A DNA stretch of 31,275 bases from Daldinia sp. FL1419 (taxonomy: Eukaryota > Ascomycota > Sordariomycetes > Xylariales > Hypoxylaceae): contig MU623592.1 in assembly GCA_025201765.1 (NCBI GenBank), positions 1 through 31,275 of the forward strand. Direction: 5' to 3'. Of this stretch, positions 1-10,716 are shown piece after piece. Position 1 is the first letter of the stretch. Each line of letters begins with the position of its first letter. The notes beneath the pieces were generated by a model. That model had not been told where the DNA came from and ran no database searches. It saw only the letters and a list, made by a program, of their open reading frames with translations. The position numbers and the translations under genes were made by a program.

Positions 1-996
1 ATTTAAATATCTGTTAAGGAATGCTATTCAAATATAAAACGATATTTCGATTTATTATGGTTGTAACAACCCCCCCACTGCCACTATGGTAGTTAGTATT
101 ATAAAGTAAACAGTTATAACCCGTAAGAAATGTCCTCCTCCTACCATCCATCCTTAGCATGAAGTATATCCCTTCCCGACTACCCCCTATACGCCTAAGG
201 CTAGAGTATATTAGAAGTTGACGTAGTATTGTAAACCTAATACGTGGATGGGACTTAGGCTCGTAGACTTCGGTTCGTCAAAGCCTGCCCCTACAGCGTT
301 GGAGCGCATGCCGGCCCTCCTGGGAATCTGCAAAGAATCTCGGCATCGCTTGAAACGTAGCGATGACATCTATGTTGCCTTTTGAAGCTACAAGGATGGA
401 CAATGTTGCCTTATTAGACTGGACAAAGAGTCTTAATCCGAGTCCAGCGCTCTAAGGATAGTACTGATGTTTCCAACATAAAGCAGAGTTTAGACACCCA
501 CTTAAATTTTAATATGAACACTGACTTATTAGTCGTGCCAGACTTGGCGAATTAAGTACCTACCTACCTAAGTTAATGGTCTAGTACTTCGAGTTGACCT
601 GGGGAATGGACTTGTTTATATTAGGTACCTATGTAGTAGTCGAAATCTAGAGGCAACTGCAACTGGCTTTTTGGGCTTTCTGACATTCTGACTTTTTGTT
701 GTATGGAATGGATCCATCTTGTAGGTAGGTACCTATGTATCTTTCTTGTATCTACAAGCTAAAAACTTGGAGCTTTGACCACTAATGTAGAGTTTCCACT
801 TTTATTCACCTTCGACGCGGCTTTGAGAAACTGGTAAAAAAGCTACCATCTCAGCTACATATGTAAATATATCTTTTTCTCACCGGTGGCTTGCCTAAAA
901 TTGCGTATGCATATCAACTTGGTACCAAAGACCGATATCATAAAACTGAACGTTTAAGCATAGAGGAGCGTTGGTCGCTAGTATCTATTGCCCATC
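1..996. other. Intergenic region upstream of PRP4
   Basis: No convincing coding sequence is seen on either strand. The stretch is AT-leaning and holds several copies of the short TAGGTA/TACCTA motif that recurs in other gaps of this window, for example near 556-572, 621-632 and 721-736. The last 100-200 bases before the first ATG of PRP4 presumably hold its promoter and 5' leader, but no clear TATA element stands out. Confidence 0.6.
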
Positions 997-2620
997 ATGA
1001 TGCACCCAGCGCGACAGGCGTATGTAGAGGAAGCGGAAGAGGTGAGTTTGCATATTACAACTATCTTTTGTGACGGCCTTCAGCTAACATATTTTTCCTC
1101 GTTAGGATCGTGGCATGGCCTTAGATGAGATCCCCGTAGATCGCGACTATGATATTCCCTCAGCAGCCGCCGGCATTGCGCCGGAAAAAGCGTCAGCTAT
1201 ACTATCGCAATTCGAACGGAAGAGACGAGCAGCAACAATGGCGGTACCTACGGATGATGGCCGAGTACGTGCTAAGCTACGAGAGCTCGGGGAACCTATT
1301 ACACTTTTCGGTGAAGGCCCGGCAGATCGACGAGACAGATTGAGGGAACTCTTGACCCTACAAGCGGAACAAGCGCCGATAGAATCACCAGATGTCGCCA
1401 TGGAAGATGCGCCGGAAGAGGATCAGGAAGATCAAGAAGAGGAATTTTACACAACCGGCAGCGACGAATTATTACGAGCGCGGCAAGATATTGCTCGCTT
1501 CTCCCTTCCACGAGCAAAGCAAAGGATATCGTTTCAAAAGCAGGAAGCGTCTATACCTCTACGAACGCACGTTAAATTTCGCAAAGAGATCAAGGAACGC
1601 CTACAAGCATTCGAACTTCAAGGTAGTCAGACTGCAGGAGATAGAAATGTCAGCATGACGAGGATATCACCTAATGGCGAGCTTGTGGCCGCCGGGAACT
1701 GGGGAGGCTCCATTAAATTGATCGGAATACCATCATTGGAAGAGAAGATGACGTTACGGGGACATACCAACAGAGTTAGTGGCATCTCGTGGTTCCCCGG
1801 TGCAACTCTTCCCGAGAACAATGTTTCGTCAGAATCGGTCAATCTAGCCTCGGGAGGAGCCGAGGGCCAGGTAAATCTCTGGTCTTTAAACAAGGATACG
1901 CCTCTTTCAACATTAGAGGGACACGGTCAACGCGTATGTCGTGTCGAGTTTCACCCCTCGGGGCGATATCTTGCTTCGGCATCGGAAGATACTACGTGGC
2001 GCTTATGGGATGTTGAGTCGACGACGGAATTATTACTGCAAGAAGGCCACTCCAGAGGTGTCTTCGCTATTAGTTTCAACTCCGATGGGTCACTACTAGC
2101 TAGTGCAGGCTTGGACAGCATTGGCAGAATATGGGACTTGAGATCTGGAAGGACAGTCATGATTCTGGATGGACATGGAGATGGACATATTAAACCTATC
2201 CATGGCATTGACTGGGGTTCAGACGGTTACCGAGTTTTGACCGGGTCCGCAGATGGCTGGATTAAATGCTGGGACGTAAGGAAGGTCCAAAGGACTGGCG
2301 GGATTGGAGCTCATACCAGTGCAGTTTCAGACCTCAGGTGGTATAAGGGATTAGATGATCCTATCATGGGTACCCCTCCGGGCCTCGACGACAAAGGAAA
2401 TCAACTCCCCAAGAAGTCGGGCACATTCTTCGTATCCAGCGGATTCGACCGCAAGGTGAACGTGTTTTCTGCCGATGATTGGACCCTCATACAAACCTTA
2501 GAAGGACATACCGGCCCAGTTGCAAGTGTAGATATTAGTAGGGATGCAAGATGGATCGTCAGCGGTGGGCACGACAGGACAGTTAAGCTATGGGGTCGAA
2601 ATGACGGGGAGGGGATTTAG
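997..2620 (+). CDS. PRP4: U4/U6 snRNP protein Prp4, WD40 splicing factor
   Basis: Component of the U4/U6 di-snRNP and the U4/U6.U5 tri-snRNP, acting in pre-mRNA splicing in the nucleus. Two exons, 997-1041 and 1106-2620, are joined over a 64-nt GTGAGT...TTAG intron with a CTAAC branch point at 1084-1088; the product is 519 residues. The start MMHPARQAYVEEAEE was chosen because it splices in phase into DRGMALDEI; ATG 1000 is equally possible. Residues about 68-98 hold the Prp4/SFM motif (LGEPITLFGEGPADRRDRL), which in this family contacts the U4/U6 particle. Residues about 195-515 form seven WD repeats ending in xLWxx-type strands, such as GHGQRV...WRLWDV and GHTGPV...VKLWGR. Length and order match human PRPF4 and fungal orthologues. 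This is not the unrelated kinase also called Prp4. Confidence 0.95.
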
Positions 2621-3274
2621 TAAAATTGTATCAAGGATTATTATTGAGAACGGAAAGGAAAATGCAAGCAATTTAGGAAGATACCCCAATAAAAATTATC
2701 TTGCTGTGTGTTGAAAGGAGAAGAGATATTAAAAAGTGTTGTAATTTGTGAATGCGTCTAACATGACAATGATTCGTCACAGTATATATACACCGTGTAT
2801 ATGACGTATGATCATACTGTATCAGGTACCGATCTCTGATGAAAGTTCCATAGACCCACGCCAATAGGGTTCATGGACGAATCCGATGGAGAAGCAAGGG
2901 CGATCTTCAGAGGGAAAGTGATAGCAACCATTCAAATTACCATTTTACCATTTCTCCATCTCGCCATTCTATCAATCTTAACATCTAACCATCCAACTAT
3001 TTCTTTGTACTAATTAGTGCTTCTTTTTTTTTTTTTTTTTGAACCTTTTCCACTATCGAAAATAACCACAAATTGATAAATTTATGAAAATAAAAATTAG
3101 GAAAGAGATGATTCAATTAATTAACGTTACTTAAAAAAACAAAACCAAAAAAAAAAAACCTAAAAGTTCCTTGAACTAGGCAACTTACCTAAGGTTTAAG
3201 TCGCCCGTTCGGAGCTCTAACGATTGCTTCGCTCGACTTTCCCACCCCCCACAAGGGCCACGGGCCACAACGAA
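2621..3274. other. Gap between PRP4 and the cyclin gene
   Basis: 3' flank of PRP4 and promoter/leader of the downstream cyclin. It contains overlapping palindromes at 2779-2820, a run of 17 T at 3024-3040, and A-rich stretches at about 3130-3165. No protein-coding potential is seen. Poly(dT) tracts of this kind are common in fungal promoters, so the T run may help keep the cyclin promoter open; that is inference. Confidence 0.6.
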
Positions 3275-4698
3275 ATGGCGAGCGTTGATAGATACCGACC
3301 TCCTCCTCAACGGGAAACATACCAACTTCCACCCGCACCTTCTAGTAAAACAGGTAGTCTTAACAGCTCTTCCAAGTCTCCATCTAGAAGACGCGATATA
3401 CCTCCTCCAGCCCCTTCACCACCTACGAACTCGTCGCGCACCTCTCCTCCGAGATCACAATCGCGACGAAGCGCGCCATCACCTACCCGCTCAGCCGCCG
3501 GAACACCTCTCACCATGCCGAACCAATGGTATTTTAGTCAGGATGAAGTCCTTAGTAGCCCCAGCATACTGGATGGGCTATCGCCGCAAGAGGAAAGGCT
3601 AAGACGAGCAAAGGGTGTCAACTTTATATACCAGGCCGGCATTTTACTCGAACTTCCCCAGACAACCCTCTATGTTGCCGGCGTCTTCTTTCACCGATTT
3701 TTTATGCGATGTAGCATGGTCGAAGAGAAGCATGGAATACACCACTATGTAAGTTCGCCCATAATTGATCCAAACGGCTTCAACAAAAACACGGCTAACC
3801 GTATCCGATGCAGAACATCGCTGCGACCGCCCTTTTCCTGGCGAACAAGACGGAAGAAAACTGCCGAAAGACCAAGGATATAATCATCGCGGTTGCAAAG
3901 GTTGCACAGAAGAATGTCAAGCTCGTCGTAGATGAACAGTCCAAAGAATATTGGAGATGGCGTGATAGTATCCTCATGTTTGAGGAAGTTATGCTTGAAA
4001 ACTTGACCTTCGATCTCATGATTGAAAGTCCACACTTCAAATTATACGACTTCCTCGGTCAGCTACAATCGATCCATAACAAAAACCTGCGGCACGCTGC
4101 ATGGGCATTTCTAAATGATTCATGTCTGACCACCTTGCCGCTTCTTATGGACGCGCGCGACATCGCCATCGCGGCTATCTTCTTCTCTAGCTGCTTCACT
4201 GGTGAGCGAATAGAAGATGTGAATGGCGAGCCGTGGTGGAAGGCGTTGAATGGAAATGAGGATCACTGTGCGAAGGCGATACTGGTTCTCAAGGACTTCT
4301 ATATTGAGAATCCCTTGCGCAAACAAGAGAACCCATACTCGCAATCTCCCGTCTTTATCCTCGATAGTACCCGAAGAAGAGGCGAGGACATCGATATACG
4401 TTCAACTAATGGAACTCCTCGAACCGATAGTGCTACTCAGAGCCCCAAGGGCAAAGCAGGGAGCGTCGATGAGGCAGCAGCAGAAAGAGAGATTGACACG
4501 GCCGCTGCCGAGTCCGCTTCCCAGGCTGCCCCAGGTGACTCAGACGCCGTCCTAAAGGAAGCAGCGAATAATCCCGGTCTACACCCCGGAACAAATGTTA
4601 CCAAGCGAAAAGAAGTCGAATCGCTCGCATCGGAGAGCCGAGACCCTAAACGCCAACGTCTTGGCTCGGATGACGATGAGGGCGAGGTGTATGAATAG
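3275..4698 (+). CDS. PCH1: Pch1-type cyclin (P-TEFb/Cdk9 partner)
   Basis: Cyclin of the C/K/T transcription group, expected to activate a Cdk9-type kinase that phosphorylates the RNA polymerase II tail and Spt5 during elongation. Exons 3275-3748 and 3814-4698 flank a 65-nt intron (GTAAGT...GCAG, branch GGCTAAC), phase 0, giving 452 residues. ATG 3275 (MASVDRYRPPP) is the first Met of the frame; the frame is open further upstream without an ATG. Residues 1-80 are a Ser/Pro/Arg-rich disordered region. The cyclin fold starts at W85 (WYFSQDEVLSSPSILDG) and runs to about 285, with hallmarks such as GVNFIYQAG, FFHRFFMR, AATALFLANKTEEN and WRWRDSILMFEEVMLE. The last ~160 residues are disordered and acidic, with a basic patch RKEV...PKRQR. 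The frame stays open for 39 codons past the stop. CTK2 or cyclin-K naming is possible, but the Pch1 match is closer. Confidence 0.85.
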
Positions 4699-5694
4699 GG
4701 GACTGCACCATCTCTGGACGACAAGTCAAAAGGAGATTCTCAAAGTGGAGATAAATGGCCTGAACCCGAGGGCCCAGGTGACTCCGACTCAGGATATGCA
4801 ACTATCAGCCGAAAATAACGTCTGATATGCCTTTTACCAATTTTCAAGTATCGCAAGACCCCGGCTATTTTCCAAGCTCACTACGTCAAGAAACAGGGCT
4901 ATTATTCCGGTTCCGACTTCTACACTTGGGATAGCCGGCGCGACTTCGATCTCTATTACTACTACTACCAAACCCGTAATGTGATTTATACAACAGTTTA
5001 ATGGCCATAGGAGGCAAGGCTACGGGATCTACCTACCGGACTGAAGGAGGCAAAAAAAGGGCTATACGTTCGGAAATGCCTAATTTGTTTGTTTGTCTTT
5101 TTTTATTAACTATTGTTTCCTACGCGAGCCTTAGGGGCCTCATGCGGCGTTCTCGGCTCAAGGGAAACAGCGGAGTTTTTGACCGCGGCACACTTCTGAA
5201 TTTCTTCCCTCGAGGCGAGGGGGGAGCGGGGGGCGGTGGTATGCTTTTTTTTTTTTTTGTTATTTCCTCATGGTCAGGTCTGTGATACCTCTGTTACATT
5301 AACGTTCTACTACGGTCATGTGTTGTACAGTAGAATGGACGCATAGGTGCATTGCATTATGAGGGGTGTGTAGCAGAGGTATTCCATCTCCTTAAGGGGG
5401 AACAAGGGAGGACGGAAGATGGAAGAGAGGGGGATCCCTTACGTGATACCGGACTTTCTGATAGGCATGGTATTAGCCAAACTCCCACAGGTTAGGTATG
5501 GAATGCATAAATCATAATCATCATTTTTTTTCTTCGTGTGCGTGTGTGCCCTTGACTTGATATTGATGCTGTGTCTACCGTGGCTTTGATTATAGAATAT
5601 AGAACATTGTCTACATATCGCACTGGGTATCTATTTTTCCAAAAACGTGCGTCTCTATCCATCCTGTCTATTCCCGTCCCATACCCGGAATATC
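4699..5694. other. Convergent 3' flanks of PCH1 and DUS4
   Basis: The two genes converge here, so this stretch should carry both 3' untranslated regions. The first 120 bases keep the cyclin frame open after its stop (4699-4815) before a TAA. A T-run lies at 5245-5258 beside a G-rich stretch (about 5217-5240). The longest open frame (5001-5285) is low-complexity with no recognisable product. Confidence 0.55.
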
Positions 5695-6966
5695 TCAAGC
5701 AAATCGTACAATACCGTCCTTCCCTCTTCCCTGTTGACTCTTGATCTCGTCCATGTAATCTATGACGTCGATCCAGTTCCCTATCCCGTTAAGACGTATG
5801 CGCTCCTTTTTCGTCAGAAGAGCGGCGTTGCGGTCGGGGCCGAAGCCCGGCCCGCACATCTCGTTGAGATGATGTACGGCTAGTTTTAAGGGCAGCGGAG
5901 CTCGCGCGACGTTGTTCATGAACACGTCGACGGCTTCCCAGGGGCAGGCGTCGTAGCCGGCGAAGAGGGCTGGGTTTGCGAGCAGGGCGCGCGCAGACAT
6001 GAGGCCTGCGAGGTTGGGGATGTGGAGTTTTGGTTTTGGGTTAGAGGGATTAGAAGGTAGAGCACCGGAGGTGGAGGTGGGGGTGGAAGTGGTGAATGTG
6101 GGTTGAGGGTCGAGGAGGTGTGATGTATACGGAAGCGTGGATAAGGTGAATACATCGCCCGAGACGAGAATCGGCAGTTTCGTGCCGAACATAGACGTAA
6201 GTAGCTCAAGCGCCTCGACGTTAATAGGGGTGCTGCTAGGGGTACTCCTCGTGCGCGGGTGGATCGTAAGCCAATCGATATTCCGGCGGTGCTCGTCGCC
6301 TAGCACGGTGTTTATGAAATCGACCGTCTGACGCAAGTCTTTATGCACCCGAATCTTGACGCTCACGCTACGCCCCACGGGCCCGTTGGCATGGGAATCA
6401 GCGCCGCCGAAACTACGCACATCCCACCCGTCGCTCGCGAGCTGGTCCCGCGTCGCGATTACCATGTCGCGCACCAGTTCCCGGCGATTCATCAGCGCGG
6501 CGCCTAGCGTCTCGGCGCACGCCCAGCTCTGGGGACAGCCGCAGTTCAGATCTACGCCGTTGACGAAAGGGGCGGCGAGGGAGGCGGCGCGGGAGAGCTC
6601 GAGGGGGTCGTTGGCGCCGAACTGGGCTATAGTGGGGACTTCTTCCTCGGTGCTGCTGGAGACGGTCAGATCGCTGTCGCGCGCGACGGGGCTACGGTTG
6701 AACTCTTTGGCGAGGATCATGGGCGTCCAGCATAGGTCGGTGCCGAAGTGGTGGACGGTCTGCCGGAAGGCGAGTTTGCTGTAGCGCACCATAGGCGCGC
6801 AGGCGTAGAGCAGGCGGGATTGGGATTTGGCGGCGTCGAAGAGCTTGAGGGGGCTGGGAGCGGTGTTAGATTATAATTTAGAAAGAGAAGGAGGTATAGA
6901 GGGGGTGGGGGAGTGTTACTGGATCTTGGGCTGGGGGAGCCGGGCTCCGTTTCCTTGGGAAGCCAT
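5695..6966 (-). CDS. DUS4: tRNA-dihydrouridine(20a/20b) synthase Dus4
   Basis: Flavoenzyme (FMN, NAD(P)H) that reduces uridine to dihydrouridine in the tRNA D-loop; Dus4 acts at positions 20a/20b. Exon 1 is 6966-6920 and exon 2 is 6853-5695. They are split by a 66-nt intron with a GTAACA donor and CAG acceptor, phase 2, giving 401 residues. The join reads PKIH|PLKLFDAAKS, then YACAPMVRYSKLAFR, the classic Dus N-terminus. The catalytic cysteine lies in DLNCGCPQSWA; SVKIRV supplies the FMN-phosphate lysine; TIHPRTR, VSGDVF and GLMSARALLANPALF are the barrel's late motifs. Odd points: a Ser/Thr/Pro-rich insert (DPQPTFTTS...NPKPKLH) between the last two motifs, and TIHPRT where TIHGRT is usual. 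It lies head-to-head with ADE2 over 477 bp. Dus1-3 are excluded by the NCGCPQ and YACAPMVRYSK signatures and the lack of zinc fingers. Confidence 0.93.
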
Positions 6967-7443
6967 CTTGTAAGTCAGCTGGGTATGCGTTTGCGATCAG
7001 ATGCGAGATGGGACATGTTGCGACGGGGGCGTTTTGTGTGGTTATAATACCATCGCCTGAGACATTATTTTCGTGAAAGTGGGATAATAAAATCAAAATC
7101 ATATAATTACTCGTAATTATATTAATTGAATTCTTGTTGCATTAATATATGATATATGTTGGTGTTGTTGAAGCTAATAAGAGTAGGTATGTACCTATAT
7201 ATCGATATCGATGGAAGTGACGAAATCTTGATCTTGGGCTGCTTGGTGGGGTGAAAGAAGCTAGTAGAGAGCTAGATGGAGGGGTAGCACAAGCTAAAAT
7301 ATTCGATTAAACCCCTGTAATAATTCTATATCGTAAACTTGGCTCCGCTATTATCAATAATTTCTATCTTTTTGGAGGGGTTTTCGGTTTGTCACTTATA
7401 AGTCATTTTTTTTAAATCTCAATTCCTTATATCATCTCCTATA
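6967..7443. promoter_or_regulatory. Shared DUS4/ADE2 divergent promoter region
   Basis: 477 bp separate the two divergent start codons, so both promoters must lie here. A 10-bp palindrome ACTTATAAGT at 7394-7403, 40 bp before the ADE2 ATG, includes a TTATAA core, and a T-rich tract follows at about 7405-7415. A TAGGTATGTACCTA element is at about 7185-7198. Factor binding cannot be assigned from sequence alone. Confidence 0.5.
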
Positions 7444-9540
7444 ATGGCAGCAAAGAAGCCTGTTATTGGGTTGTTGGGAGGCGGACAACTTGGGCGCATG
7501 CTCTGTGAAGCCGCAGGGCCATTAGGAATACCAATTGCCATCCTCGACGCTGAGGATTGCCCGGCGAAACAAGCTAATCAAAACAGTCTACACGTTACTG
7601 GATCTTTCAAGGACCCGGAGAAGATCAAACTGCTCGCCTCCCGTGTGGACTTCCTCACGGTCGAGATTGAACACGTGGAGACGGAAGTGTTAGAAGAGAT
7701 TGCGACAAAAGGCGTAGAAGTGCCTTCGCCGGATGGAAATGGTACTACGTTAAAGAAAGTCCCCGTACATCCGTCATGGAAGACTATACGCCTCATCCAA
7801 GACAAGTATCAGCAGAAGGAATACTTCGCCATAAATGGAATTCCCGTCACTGAGCAGATGGCTATAGAGCCTGGAGAGAAGAGAGCCGATTCGCTTGACG
7901 AGGCAGCTTGGAAATATGGATTTCCCTTCATGTTGAAAGGCAGCAAAGGCTCATACGATGGTCGTGGAAATTTCAAAGTCAGCGGGCCGGAGGACTTGAA
8001 AAACGCCATAACACAAATGGGAGACCAACCGCTATATGCGGAAAAGTGGGTGCCTTTCGAAATGGAACTTTCAGTCATGGTATTACGAACGGAGGATGAC
8101 AACGGCAAGCTAAAGCACGTTTACCCTTATCCCGTCGTCGAAACCATACACGAAGATAGCATATGCACCAAGGTGTTTTACCCGCCACGGAGTATACCGG
8201 AAGATGTCAAGAAGCGAGCACAAAAGGTAGCAAGCGATGTTATAGCTAGTCTTTGGGGCCGAGGAGTCTTTGCTGTAGAGATGTTCTTGCTCGCCGATGG
8301 CCAGATCCTGGTGAACGAAGTTGCTCCTCGCCCGCACAACTCTGGCCATTTTACTAGTACGTGTTTCCCCCTTTAGATCCAATGATGAGCTGGGGTTCAA
8401 GACCTCTTGTTAGCCTTATTCTCTCCCAGGGGGTTCCCGGCTAGCAGTTACTAACTATAAACATTATAGTTGAGGCCGTACCTCAACTTTCACAATACAA
8501 GGCCCAACTCTACTCTATATTAGACCTTATCCCGCAGAAAGGCGCAAATCTGAACGCGCGGGTGCCTTCCGCAGTTATGCTCAACATCCTGGGCGGTGCC
8601 CAACCTACTTCTCACAATAAATTCGTGGAGCTTGCAGAGAGTATGCATGATGAATTTACGGACGTATACGTACACCTTTACGGGAAAGAATCGAAGCCTG
8701 GCCGGAAAATCGGGCATATAACCGCCACAGGATTCTCCTCTGTCGAGCGCCTAGCCGAGACGATAACCCCCCTTATCAACATCATGGATGAGATTCGAGC
8801 AGAACGTGTTGGCTTGAAGAGCCCTGCACAGGAGAAAACAACGCGAACGAAAGCGGTGCCTCTAGTCGCCGTGACTATGGGGTCGGATTCAGATTTAACC
8901 ACCGTGGCCGCTGGCCTAAAAATTCTGGATGAGTTTAATGTGCCTTACGAAGTCCGTATAACATCGGCACACCGAACACCACATCATATGATGAACTTCG
9001 CAGCGGAAATGTCGAAATCAGGCTGTAAGGTTATCATTGCAGCAGCAGGTTAGTACCTAGAATCTTTCTTGTCTTCATGCCAACCCGCTCCCGACGTGTG
9101 AAACTCGCCGTAGTTAGCAAACAGCGATGACTTTACCCCATATCCATCATCCCCAATTACCCAGGAGAATGACCGAGCGAGACCCTTGTCCTTACTAATG
9201 TCGACAAATAGGGGGCGCTGCGCACTTACCTGGTATGCTCGCGTCCGAAGTACATATTCCGGTAATAGGCATTCCTGTGAAGGCATCGGTGCTAGATGGT
9301 GTAGATAGTTTACACAGCATTGTGCAAATGCCAAGGGGCATTCCCTGCGCTACAGTCGGAATCGGTAACTCAACCAACGCCGCCTTGCTCGCGATCCGGA
9401 TTTTAGGTGGCGCATATCCCGAATATGCGGAGAGGATGAAACGCTACCAGGAAAAGATGAAAAACGAGGTGCTGGCCAAGGACGAGAGGATACAGTCTGT
9501 GGGCTGGCAGCAGTACCTGCAGGGGATGCAGAAAAAATGA
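7444..9540 (+). CDS. ADE2: Phosphoribosylaminoimidazole carboxylase (PurK-PurE fusion)
   Basis: Converts aminoimidazole ribotide to carboxyaminoimidazole ribotide in purine synthesis, in the cytosol. Three exons (7444-8356, 8470-9048, 9212-9540) are joined by introns of 113 nt (GTACGT...ATAG, branch TACTAAC) and 163 nt (GTTAGT...ATAG, branch ACTAAT), giving 606 residues. Residues 9-20 (LLGGGQLGRMLC) open the PurK half, an ATP-grasp enzyme using ATP and bicarbonate; KGSKGSYDGRGNF and NEVAPRPHNSGHFTI are further ATP-grasp signatures. The PurE half starts near residue 435 with GSDSD (442-446), then SAHRTP, AAGGAAHLPGM (reconstituted across intron 2) and GIGNSTNAALLAIRIL. ATG 7444 (MAAKKPVIGLLGGG) places the GGG loop at the usual distance from the start. 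The length is slightly over the 571 residues of yeast Ade2. Loss of this activity classically gives red colonies. Confidence 0.96.
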
Positions 9541-10716
9541 GCTATGTGAGCCATATATTTTTCCACGATGATTTAGTTGTGGGTCACGTAAATCCGTCGG
9601 CATAAATTTCGTCCATCATCGGGTTGACGGCGAATATAATGAAACAATTGAATATGTTACATTTATGATAGCGTACGCTTGCTTCTTGTGATTACCACTT
9701 GACCTATGCCATACGTTTATACTTTTTGAGCTTTAAGATTTGGAGAAGACCTTGGAATGCTCTCAGCGAATAAAGAATGAGCTGTAATACTATCAAGGAT
9801 TAGACTAACTACCTAGGTATTCGATCCTCGTACGATCTATACCACTCGAGCAATTTACAAATATTTCGAGAAGAATAACTTCCGCAATACGTAGTGTTAA
9901 AGTTACGTGATTAAGAAAGGTCTAAGTTAGGTTAGTTAAGCAAACTATGCAAAGTTAGGTTATGGCTAAACCATAAGGGATTCGAATTCGTAGTCTCGTA
10001 GTCTCCGTTAATAATAGCTTCAAAATTTGATTGGGTCTAGGCACTCTTAACTCCGAGTGAGTTAATAAGCAAGGTAGTTTGGTATATGCTGGGACAGATT
10101 CACACCAATGCATTCACCTTTTAGCACATAGGTGGTGGATGATCAGTAAAATCCTCACAGAACTTGGGTGAATAGTATTTGAATAATCTAATAATAGACA
10201 TCCAGGTATTCGTATGTAATGATGGATTGCCCTATCCTCTTAAGATCGTGAGAGCTATCGTGGTAATATTCTAAAAAGTTCAAGCAACTAGGATTCGTGA
10301 TATTCGTTATACTCTATCACTAACTTGGCAGGGCGGAATATACTTGCGGAAGTTTAATATCTACAAACATGCGCCGTTTAACCAACTCTATTAGCTCTTA
10401 GAGTAAGGGGCTGGAATCATCGGGGTTTCGCGTGTGGAGGTACTGGAAAGCCGAGATACTAAAGCCGTCCCGCAAAAACCGTTACCGTTGACGTAGTATG
10501 GTACGCACCATTGCAATCACCGTGGTGTGGCTAGATGTGCGGCTATTCGATGTTTTCGACGCCCATATAAGTTTTGTTATAAAAGGTCTCGTCACCGCAG
10601 TGAATCAACAAGATTTGAACTATATCAAACTACTAAACCTTCGCAGTCAACTAGCAAGCTCGGAAAACTCATCTACACACCCCCTTTGAGAGAAAGAAAC
10701 AGACGAAACAGCCAAT
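9541..10716. other. Gap between ADE2 and the aldo/keto reductase gene
   Basis: 3' flank of ADE2 and promoter of the next gene. Two copies of AAGTTAGGTTA lie at 9924-9934 and 9952-9962. A 63-codon open frame (10498-10689) starts with ATG and ends 27 nt before the next gene's start; it resembles no known protein and could at most be an upstream ORF in the leader. Otherwise nothing is recognised. Confidence 0.55.
10578..10585 (+). promoter_or_regulatory. TATA box candidate of the aldo/keto reductase
   Basis: TATAAAAG, a consensus TATA element, lies about 130 bp upstream of ATG 10717, a reasonable distance for a fungal promoter with a leader of roughly 50-100 nt. If used, transcription would start inside the 10498-10689 open frame, so that frame would not be translated from its own ATG. 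No transcript evidence is available here. Confidence 0.4.

Noticed and set aside
6356..6784. 142-codon plus-strand frame over DUS4
   Set aside because: Shadow of the GC-rich DUS4 exon on the opposite strand, where all Dus motifs are present.
8357..8469. Early stop in the PurK half of ADE2, suggesting a pseudogene
   Set aside because: The stop lies inside a 113-nt intron with good splice sites; splicing restores HNSGHFTIEAVPQL.
9950..10060. Possible minus-strand tRNA box B (GGATTCGAATTCG)
   Set aside because: No matching box A or paired arms at a suitable distance.
10498..10689. 63-codon ATG-initiated frame just upstream of the aldo/keto reductase
   Set aside because: The likely TATA box at 10578 lies inside it and it resembles no protein; at best an upstream ORF in a longer leader.
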